Below are positions 57,948 through 64,000 of a DNA stretch of 64,000 nucleotides, in pieces; the stretch's first letter is position 1; each line of letters opens with the position of its first letter. A program made the position numbers and the translations under genes. Location: positions 1-64,000 of the forward strand of contig NZ_JOHY01000034.1 in NCBI RefSeq assembly GCF_000721495.1, written 5' to 3'. Origin of the DNA: Streptomyces sp. NRRL F-5123 (GTDB lineage: Bacteria > Actinomycetota > Actinomycetes > Streptomycetales > Streptomycetaceae). The notes under the pieces are model-generated. The model ran no database searches. It was not told the origin of the DNA and saw only the letters and a program-made list of their open reading frames with translations.

Positions 57948-58418
57948 ACGGTTTCCTTCCGGCATCGCCCGCTTGGTGACCGCACGGACGAAATCGTGCC
58001 CCTGGCGCTGCCCCCTGGTCCGGTCCGCCGTACGGGCCGGTCGGTCACGGGGGTCTGGCCCGGTGCGAAGTCCGTAGCGGATTCGCGTGGTGCTCGGGCG
58101 GCTCATGGCGGTCGATGTTGACTTGTCCGGTGGTGCGAACCCGTTCCCCGAGGGGTAGGGGCGTGCCATGAGCGGGGCCTGACAGCCTCACACCCTGCCG
58201 TACGCAGACGCCGCGCGGCAATTTCCGGTTGAGTGGCAAAGCTCACATCGGCTAATGCGCGCCGATTTCCGGACGCGGAAGCGGTGAAACGCTAGGCTGC
58301 TGCGCCCCTTTCGCGGGGCGCAGCAGCTTCACTTCCGCTCAGATGCGGGCCAAACGGGACCAACGGCCGTACGGAGGCCGCAGGAAGACCGCGTCAGCGG
58401 CCGGCCCGCCGCGACGGC
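57948..58418 (-). other. Long leader/promoter region of the transglycosylase gene
   Basis: These ~470 bp between the PhoH and transglycosylase genes contain the phoH terminator (58296-58327). The rest is probably promoter and a long 5' leader. I compared it with the c-di-AMP (ydaO) riboswitch consensus and found no convincing match. Confidence 0.45.
58296..58327 (-). terminator. Terminator hairpin after the PhoH-type gene
   Basis: GCTGCTGCGCCCC and its perfect 13-bp complement enclose a 6-nt TTTCGC loop. Confidence 0.7.
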
Positions 58419-59738
58419 TCAGCCGACGCCGTCCTCCAGCATCTCCGTCACGAGGGCGGCGATGGGGGACCGTTCGGAACGCGTGAGCGTCACGTGGGCG
58501 AACAGCGGGTGTCCCTTCAGCTTCTCGACCACGGCCACCACGCCGTCGTACCGCCCCACCCGCAGGTTGTCGCGCTGCGCCACGTCGTGGGTCAGGACGA
58601 CCCGCGAGCCGGAGCCGACGCGGGAGAGCACCGTCAGCAGCACGTTTCGCTCCAGCGACTGCGCCTCGTCGACGATCACGAACGCGTCGTGCAGCGAACG
58701 GCCGCGGATGTGGGTGAGCGGCAGCACCTCCAGCATGCCGCGGGCCACGACCTCCTCGATGACCTCCTTGGAGGTGACCGCGGACAGCGTGTCGAAGACC
58801 GCCTGCGCCCACGGGCTCATCTTCTCGGCCTCGGTGCCCGGCAGGTAGCCCAGCTCCTGGCCGCCCACCGCGTACAGCGGCCGGAAGACCATCACCTTGC
58901 GGTGCTGGCGGCGCTCCAGCACGGCCTCCAGGCCCGCGCACAGCGCGAGCGCGGACTTGCCCGTGCCGGCCCGGCCGCCCATCGAGACGATGCCGATCTC
59001 CGGGTCCAGCAGCAGATCCAGGGCGACGCGCTGCTCGGCGCTGCGGCCGTGGATGCCGAACGCCTCCCGGTCGCCGCGCACGAGCTTCACGCGCCCGTCG
59101 GCGGTGACCCGGCCCAGCGCCTTGCCGCGCTCGGACTGGAGCACCAGGCCGGTGTGCACGGGCAGTTCGGTCGCCTCCGGGAGCACGATCGACTCCTGCG
59201 CGAACAGCGCGTCCACGTCCTCGGCGCCCACCAGCAGCTCGGCCATGCCCGTCCAGCCGGAGGTGATCGCCAGCTCCGCGCGGTACTCCTCGGCCAGCAG
59301 GCCGACGGAGGACGCCTTGACCCGCAGCGGCAGGTCCTTGGAGACGACGGTGACGTCGTACCCCTCGGCCTGGAGGTTGCGGGCGACGGCGAGGATCCGC
59401 GAGTCGTTGTCACCGAGCCGGAAACCCGCGGGGAGGACCCCGGGATCGGAGTGGTTCAGCTCGACGCGGAGCGTGCCACCGAAGTCGCCGATCGGGATCG
59501 GCGCGTCCAGCCGTCCGTGGCGGATCCGGAGCTCGTCGAGCAACCGCAGGGCCTGGCGGGCGAAGTACCCCAGCTCGGGGTGGTGGCGCTTGGCCTCCAA
59601 CTCCGTCACCACGACGACCGGGAGCACGACCTCGTGCTCGTCGAATCGGGTGAAGGCATTGGGGTCTGCGAGCAGCACGCTGGTGTCGAGTACGTACGTG
59701 CGCCGGTCGTGAACACGGCGATTCTTGCTGGTCACCAC
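58419..59738 (-). CDS. PIN-PhoH (PhoH2-type) RNA helicase/ribonuclease
   Basis: This 439-aa protein has an N-terminal PIN nuclease domain ([41 protein letters not shown]). A C-terminal PhoH ATPase follows (Walker [11 protein letters not shown]; Walker [22 protein letters not shown]). In mycobacteria the homologous protein unwinds and cleaves RNA. GTG starts at 59738 or 59735 are both possible; the ribosome site is poor. Confidence 0.93.
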   Translation of the reverse strand: MVTSKNRRVHDRRTYVLDTSVLLADPNAFTRFDEHEVVLPVVVVTELEAKRHHPELGYFARQALRLLDELRIRHGRLDAPIPIGDFGGTLRVELNHSDPGVLPAGFRLGDNDSRILAVARNLQAEGYDVTVVSKDLPLRVKASSVGLLAEEYRAELAITSGWTGMAELLVGAEDVDALFAQESIVLPEATELPVHTGLVLQSERGKALGRVTADGRVKLVRGDREAFGIHGRSAEQRVALDLLLDPEIGIVSMGGRAGTGKSALALCAGLEAVLERRQHRKVMVFRPLYAVGGQELGYLPGTEAEKMSPWAQAVFDTLSAVTSKEVIEEVVARGMLEVLPLTHIRGRSLHDAFVIVDEAQSLERNVLLTVLSRVGSGSRVVLTHDVAQRDNLRVGRYDGVVAVVEKLKGHPLFAHVTLTRSERSPIAALVTEMLEDGVG

Positions 59739-59996
59739 GTGTGGACGAACCCCCTCGGGGAGAGGTGAGGCTGCAATCCGGCAGCCGCTGGCCGGATGCC
59801 GGTCTGCCAGTGGTATGCCCTGGAAATCCGGTACCCATGCGGATGCATATGACAGTCATCCGACGGTCATGATCCGGTCACGGTCCGCTCACCGGCGCCG
59901 CGGCGCCGGGCCGGTCGCGACAGATGTCACGGTAACTCCGCACGTCCCGACCACAACAGCCGTTTTTGTCCTGGTCAGCGGAGGGATGCCCGCCGG

Positions 59997-60758
59997 TTAC
60001 GCGCCGTAGCGGCGGTGCCGGGCGGCGTAGTCGCGCAGCGCCCGCAGGAAGTCCACCTTGCGGAAGGCGGGCCAGAAGACCTCGCAGAAGTAGTACTCGG
60101 AGTGCGCGCTCTGCCAGAGCATGAAACCGGACAGCCGCTGCTCGCCCGAGGTGCGGATCACCAGGTCGGGGTCCGGCTGGCCGCGGGTGTAGAGGTGCTC
60201 CGAGATGTGCTCGACGTCCAGGATCTCGGCGAGGTCCTCGATCGTGGTGCCGCGGCTCGCGTGCTCGTACAGCAGCGAACGCACCGCGTCGGCGATCTCC
60301 TGCCGGCCGCCGTAGCCGACGGCGACGTTCACCAGCAGGCCGTCGATGCCGTGGGTGTCCTGCTCGGCCTCCTTCAGCACCGCGGCCGTACGGTCCGGCA
60401 GCAGGTCCATCGTGCCCACGTGGTGCACCCGCCAGCGGCCGGTCGCCGCCAGGCCCGCGACGCAGTCCTCGATGATGCCCAGCAGCGGGACGAGCTCCTC
60501 CTGCGGGCGGTCGAAGTTGTCGGTGGACAGCAGCCACAGCGTGACCACCTCGACACCGGTCTCCTCGCACCAGCCCAGCATCTCGGCGATCTTGTCCGCG
60601 CCCGCCTGGTGACCCTGCTCCGCGGTGCCGCCGGCCGCCTTCGCCCAGCGCCGGTTGCCGTCGAGGATCACACCGATGTGCTTGGGGGCCTGCGCCACGT
60701 CGAGCCGGCGCTCCACCCTGCGGGAGTACAGCCCGTACACCAGGTCGCGCAGCTTCAT
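59997..60758 (-). CDS. uppS: Cis-prenyltransferase (isoprenyl/undecaprenyl diphosphate synthase)
   Basis: This 253-aa enzyme condenses IPP onto allylic diphosphates to make the polyprenyl carrier lipid. Signatures are GVILDGNRRWAK (catalytic Asp), LLSTDNFDRP and RTSGEQRLSGFMLWQSAHSE. AGGAGGGG lies 10 nt before ATG 60758. It uses IPP from the IspH pathway. Chain length cannot be told from sequence alone; streptomycetes often carry two such genes. Confidence 0.93.
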   Translation of the reverse strand: MKLRDLVYGLYSRRVERRLDVAQAPKHIGVILDGNRRWAKAAGGTAEQGHQAGADKIAEMLGWCEETGVEVVTLWLLSTDNFDRPQEELVPLLGIIEDCVAGLAATGRWRVHHVGTMDLLPDRTAAVLKEAEQDTHGIDGLLVNVAVGYGGRQEIADAVRSLLYEHASRGTTIEDLAEILDVEHISEHLYTRGQPDPDLVIRTSGEQRLSGFMLWQSAHSEYYFCEVFWPAFRKVDFLRALRDYAARHRRYGA

Positions 60759-60921
60759 CGCGTACCAGCCCCTCCTGCGCATCGTCGCCGGGCGCCAGGG
60801 TACTGCCCGAAAGGCCGTCCGGACGAACCGGGTGGCGGCGCGGCCGCGGCCCCCGGACGGCACGTACGACCAGATGGCACCGCACAGTAAGCGGTTAAAC
60901 CGGCCGTGATAGGGAGAACCC

Positions 60922-61950
60922 GTGAACATCAGAAACCTCTACCGCGCCGCCGACGAGCGCTACGCCGGCATGGAGTACCGCAGGACCGGCCGCAGCGGGC
61001 TCAAGCTGCCCGCGATCTCGCTCGGCCTGTGGCACAACTTCGGCGACGACCGCACCCTCGACTCGCAGCGCGCGATCCTGCGCCGCGCCTTCGACCTCGG
61101 CGTCACGCACTTCGACCTCGCCAACAACTACGGACCGCCCTACGGCGGCGCCGAGGCCAACTTCGGCACCCTCTTCGCCCAGGACTTCCGCCCCTACCGC
61201 GACGAGCTGGTCATCTCCACCAAGGCCGGCTACGACATGTGGCCCGGCCCGTACGGCGAATGGGGCTCGCGCAAGTACCTGCTCTCCTCGCTCGACCAGT
61301 CGCTGGGCCGCATGGGCCTGGACTACGTCGACATCTTCTACTCCCACCGCTTCGACCCGGAGACCCCGCTGGAGGAGACGATGGGCGCGCTCGCGTCCGC
61401 CGTCCAGCAGGGCAAGGCGCTGTACGTCGGCATCTCGTCGTACGGCCCCGAGCAGACCAGGGAGGCCGCGCGGATCCTGCGCGGCATGGGGGTGCCCGCG
61501 CTCATCCACCAGCCGTCGTACTCGATGATCAACCGGTGGATCGAGACGGAGGGGCTGCTCGACGTCCTGGAGGAGGAGGGCATGGGCTGCATCGGCTTCG
61601 TGCCGCTCGCCCAGGGCCTGCTCACCGACCGCTACCTCGGCGGCATCCCGCAGGGCTCGCGCGCGGCGCAGGGCAAGTCGCTCGACCCCTCGCTCGTCAA
61701 CGACGAGACGATCGCGCGGCTGCGGGCCCTCAACGAGGTCGCGGCCGGCCGCGGCCAGTCGCTCGCGCAGCTCGCGCTGTCGTGGGTCCTGCGCGACCCG
61801 CGGGTCACGTCCGCGCTGATCGGCGCGTCGTCGGTGGCCCAGCTGGAGGCGAACGTCGCCGCCGTCGGCTCGTCGCCCCTCACCCCGGAAGAGCTGGCGG
61901 AGATCGACCGCCACGCCGTCGAGCCCGAGGGCGTCAACCTCTGGGGCTGA
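60922..61950 (+). CDS. Aldo/keto reductase (YghZ/Kv-beta-like, L-glyceraldehyde-3-phosphate reductase type)
   Basis: This 342-aa TIM-barrel NADPH enzyme begins YRAADERYAGMEYRRTGRSG as in AKR14 proteins. Catalytic Asp/Tyr are in HFDLANNYGPPYGGAE, Lys in STKAGYDMWPG and His in YSHRFDP. These enzymes detoxify small aldehydes including methylglyoxal. GTG 60922 has AGGGAG upstream. Confidence 0.92.
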   Translation: MNIRNLYRAADERYAGMEYRRTGRSGLKLPAISLGLWHNFGDDRTLDSQRAILRRAFDLGVTHFDLANNYGPPYGGAEANFGTLFAQDFRPYRDELVISTKAGYDMWPGPYGEWGSRKYLLSSLDQSLGRMGLDYVDIFYSHRFDPETPLEETMGALASAVQQGKALYVGISSYGPEQTREAARILRGMGVPALIHQPSYSMINRWIETEGLLDVLEEEGMGCIGFVPLAQGLLTDRYLGGIPQGSRAAQGKSLDPSLVNDETIARLRALNEVAAGRGQSLAQLALSWVLRDPRVTSALIGASSVAQLEANVAAVGSSPLTPEELAEIDRHAVEPEGVNLWG

Positions 61951-61958
61951 CGTCCCGG

Positions 61959-61993
61959 CCCGGCGGGGTGCCCCACGGGGTGGCCCCGCCGGG
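61959..61993. terminator. Bidirectional terminator between convergent genes
   Basis: CCCGGCGGGG and its perfect 10-bp complement enclose a 15-nt loop; it lies between the aldo/keto reductase and the prepilin peptidase genes. Confidence 0.65.
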
Positions 61994-62013
61994 CTGCGCG
62001 GTGCCGCGGCGCG

Positions 62014-62742
62014 TCAGGTCAGGAGCAGGGCCACCGCGGAGCCCATCAGCATGAAAGGGCCGAAGGGGATCGGGGTCTTGCGGTTGGCGCGGCCGGTGGC
62101 CAGGAGGGCGAGGCCCACGACCGCGCCCAGCAGGAAGGCCGCGAGCGTGCCGGTGACGACGGCGGACCAGCCGTACCAGCCGAGGGCCAGGCCCAGCGTG
62201 GGGGCGAGCTTGACGTCGCCGAAGCCCATGCCCGCCGGGTTGATGAGGAAGAGCACCATATAGAGGACGCCGAGCGCGGCGCCGCCCAGCAGCGCCCGCG
62301 TCCACGACCCCTCGTGCGAGGGCAGCAGCGCCGCGCCGCCCAGCAGCACCGCCGTACCGCCCAGCGCGGGCAGCGTCAGGACGTCGGGGAGCCGGAAGAC
62401 GCGCAGGTCCACCAGCGCGAGGGCCAGCCCCACGGGCACCAGCAGCAGCCACACCGCCAGCTCCGGGTGCGCCCCGGCCACCGCCGCGATCCCGGCGCAC
62501 AGCGCTCCGCACAGCACAGCCGGGGCCAGGCCCCCGGCGGACATCCGCCCGGGGCCGTCGCACCCGGCGCAGTGGGCGGGCCCCACCCAGCCGCGCGGCC
62601 CGGCGGGCAGCGGGTGCCCGGCGCGGCAGCCCGCGGCCCACGGCTCCCCGGACGGCACCGCGAGCCGGTGCGCGGCCCGCGGCAGCAGCAGCCCGCTCGC
62701 CATTCCCCATACGGCCGCGGCCACGATCGGATAGACATGCAC
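62014..62742 (-). CDS. A24-family prepilin peptidase
   Basis: This 242-aa membrane aspartyl protease has catalytic Asp residues in ALVDLRVFRLPD and GMGFGDVKLAP and six or seven TM helices. The N-terminal ~70 residues keep a shortened Cys-containing loop (AHCAGC) reminiscent of the PilD methylase part. It would process Flp/Tad or type IV pilin-like precursors; no pilin gene is in the window. GTG 62742 lies 8 nt after TACGGT, a possible leaderless promoter. Confidence 0.88.
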   Translation of the reverse strand: MHVYPIVAAAVWGMASGLLLPRAAHRLAVPSGEPWAAGCRAGHPLPAGPRGWVGPAHCAGCDGPGRMSAGGLAPAVLCGALCAGIAAVAGAHPELAVWLLLVPVGLALALVDLRVFRLPDVLTLPALGGTAVLLGGAALLPSHEGSWTRALLGGAALGVLYMVLFLINPAGMGFGDVKLAPTLGLALGWYGWSAVVTGTLAAFLLGAVVGLALLATGRANRKTPIPFGPFMLMGSAVALLLT

Positions 62743-62811
62743 GAACGCCGACCGTACACGCCCGGCCCTCCCCGGGGGACGGGGGTCGGGCGGCAGTCCG
62801 AGGGAGGGCCC

Positions 62812-63234
62812 ATGCACCGGCGTTGGCGCGACGGCGCCGCCACCCTGCGCACCCCGCAGGCCGACGTGCCGCTGCGCGTCGCCGCCTCCTACCGCGCCCG
62901 CACCCGCGGCCTGCTCGGCGCGGACGGCGTCGAGGGCGCGCTGCTGCTCACCCCGGCGTCGAGCGTGCACACGGTGCGGATGCGCTTCGCGATCGACGTG
63001 GCCTACCTCGACCGCCGGCTGCGGGTGCTCGCCGTCCGCACGATGTCCCCCGGCCGGGTCGGGCGCCCCCGCCTGCTGGCCCGGCACGTCCTGGAGGCGG
63101 AGGCCGGGGCTTTCGCGCGGTGGGGGGTGCGGCGCGGGGTGCGGGTCGAGGTGGTGGCGGAAAACGGGACGGGGACAGAGGGCGGCGCGGGGGACGGGGC
63201 CGGTGCCGGTGCCGAGAGGCGCAAGATGAGCTGA
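62812..63234 (+). CDS. DUF192 protein
   Basis: This 140-aa cytosolic protein has a DUF192 beta fold (about 5-115): TRGLLGADGVEGALLLTPAS, SVHTVRMRFAIDVAYLDRRL, VLEAEAGAFARWGV. Function of the family is unknown. In streptomycetes it often sits near Tad-pilus or prepilin-peptidase genes, as here (divergent). The last ~25 residues are Gly/Ala-rich. GGGAGGG precedes ATG 62812. Confidence 0.88.
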   Translation: MHRRWRDGAATLRTPQADVPLRVAASYRARTRGLLGADGVEGALLLTPASSVHTVRMRFAIDVAYLDRRLRVLAVRTMSPGRVGRPRLLARHVLEAEAGAFARWGVRRGVRVEVVAENGTGTEGGAGDGAGAGAERRKMS

Positions 63235-63320
63235 CGATCAGCGGCGCTGACGGTTACCGCCGTCTCACATTGCGGCAAACCACCGTGCACGCTCCCCCGC
63301 CCGGCTGATAGGCATGCAGA

Positions 63321-64000
63321 ATGCACATCGGATCGGCCACCGGAACGGCCGTCACAGACGAGATCGCCTCATACGACCCGCTTCCCTCCGACGACGAGCT
63401 GTGCCGCTGGGCGGCGCGTGACCGCGAGACCGCGCGGGTTTTCCGGCGGGGAGCGGCCGTCGCGGTCGCCGCGCCCGGACTGTCGATGCGCGACCGGCTC
63501 GTGGTGACCGGACCGCCCGCGGAGGCGATACCCCTCGCGCGGGACGTCGCCGGAGAGGTCGGCCGCGGCTACCGCCTGTTCGGCGACCGGGGTCTCGTCG
63601 ACGCCCTCGTGCACGCCGAACCCGCCCTGCGCCCCACTGCCGGCTTCGGCTGGATGCACCGCACGGGCTCCCCCGCCGTCCCGCCGGACGGCTCCGCGCG
63701 CTGGCTGCCGCCCGCCGCCGCACCCGGCGTCACCGCGCTGCTCGACCAGGCCTTCCCCGACTCCTACGCCTACCCCGGCCGCCCCGGCGCCGCCGACCGC
63801 TGGGCCGGCGTCCCGGCGGAGGACTCCGGCGAGCCCCTCGCGGTCGCGGCGCTCGCCTGGTGCGCCCCCACCGTGGGCCTGCTCGCGGGCGTCGCCACCG
63901 CCCCGGCCGCGCGCGGGCGCGGGCTGGGCCGCCGGGTGTGCGCGTTCGTGCTCGCCGAAGCGCTCGCCGCGTACGGCACGGCCGCGCTCGTCGTCGACGA
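63321..64000 (+). CDS. GNAT-family N-acetyltransferase, 3'-truncated by the window edge
   Basis: An open frame from ATG 63321 (MHIGSATGTAVTDEIASYDP) runs off the window end after ~226 codons. The later part has the acetyl-CoA loop GVATAPAARGRGLGRRV followed by the helix CAFVLAEALAAYG and ALVVDD. The N-terminal ~130 residues form a separate non-catalytic half (GDRGLVDALVHAEPALRPTA). TAGGCA lies 6 nt before the ATG, close to the leaderless pattern. The substrate is unknown. Confidence 0.82.
   Translation, partial: MHIGSATGTAVTDEIASYDPLPSDDELCRWAARDRETARVFRRGAAVAVAAPGLSMRDRLVVTGPPAEAIPLARDVAGEVGRGYRLFGDRGLVDALVHAEPALRPTAGFGWMHRTGSPAVPPDGSARWLPPAAAPGVTALLDQAFPDSYAYPGRPGAADRWAGVPAEDSGEPLAVAALAWCAPTVGLLAGVATAPAARGRGLGRRVCAFVLAEALAAYGTAALVVD

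Noticed and set aside
57966..58169. N-terminal extension of the transglycosylase (in-frame ATG or upstream starts)
   Set aside because: The signal peptide begins at GTG 57947, which has the only good Shine-Dalgarno; upstream residues are Arg/Thr-rich and unlike an exported protein.
57948..58300. Possible c-di-AMP (ydaO) riboswitch in the transglycosylase leader
   Set aside because: Related wall-hydrolase genes in streptomycetes can carry it, but the conserved blocks (GGGGGACCCA, GGGGTGAATCC, CCGAACCCG followed by TCAGCTAACC) are not found in order on the minus strand.

Overview
The window is high-GC DNA with strong third-position G/C bias, GTG starts, many ATGA/GTGA gene overlaps, leaderless TANNNT-N6/7-start promoters, a WhiB-family regulator, a DUF1707 protein and a fused class I fumarase. 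All of this points to a Streptomyces or closely related streptomycete chromosome.

Region 1 (1-30.2 kb) is an accessory patchwork. It starts inside a secreted GH43 glycosidase gene, followed by a MOSC/ferredoxin-reductase/ferredoxin fusion. Next comes a leftward four-gene operon (10.6-4.0 kb) of a CorA-like two-TM protein, a GCS2-like protein, a cysteine-rich KH protein and a vWA protein; three of the four are translationally coupled. This is the best candidate for an undescribed system. It is followed by an NmrA-family remnant, an AraC regulator with a quinone-oxidoreductase-like gene, a frameshifted PIN toxin remnant, and a secreted multi-CBM glycoside hydrolase beside a LacI regulator with three operator-like palindromes. 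An envelope-stress-like set follows: lipoprotein, adaptor, ABC ATPase and MacB-like permease, then a histidine kinase converging on its response regulator. The region ends with a membrane/coiled-coil orphan and a PIG-L deacetylase bracketed by IS3 and IS630 transposase remnants.

Region 2 (30.2-64 kb) looks like conserved core chromosome: ychF, a DUF6542 protein, ppgK, ispH, xseA-xseB, a nitroreductase-family gene, a DUF4245 protein, glpX, a WhiB-like gene, a DUF1707 protein, class I fumarase, a YihY/BrkB-like protein, fumC, a DUF402 protein, a methyltransferase, a GAF-PP2C-ATPase phosphatase, catalase, an SPFH/ribbon-helix-helix pair, a PadR-ABC-FtsX operon, an AI-2E transporter, a secreted lysozyme-like transglycosylase, a PIN-PhoH ATPase, a cis-prenyltransferase, an aldo/keto reductase, an A24 prepilin peptidase, a DUF192 protein and the start of a GNAT gene. 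The gene order fits the S. coelicolor fumarase/glpX/ispH neighbourhood as I remember it (not checked).

Functional themes are extracellular plant-polysaccharide use with a local LacI regulator, envelope sensing and export, central metabolism (two unrelated fumarases, FBPase, polyphosphate glucokinase), isoprenoid supply (IspH and cis-prenyltransferase) and stress response. No tRNA, rRNA, CRISPR array, integrase or biosynthetic gene cluster was seen.
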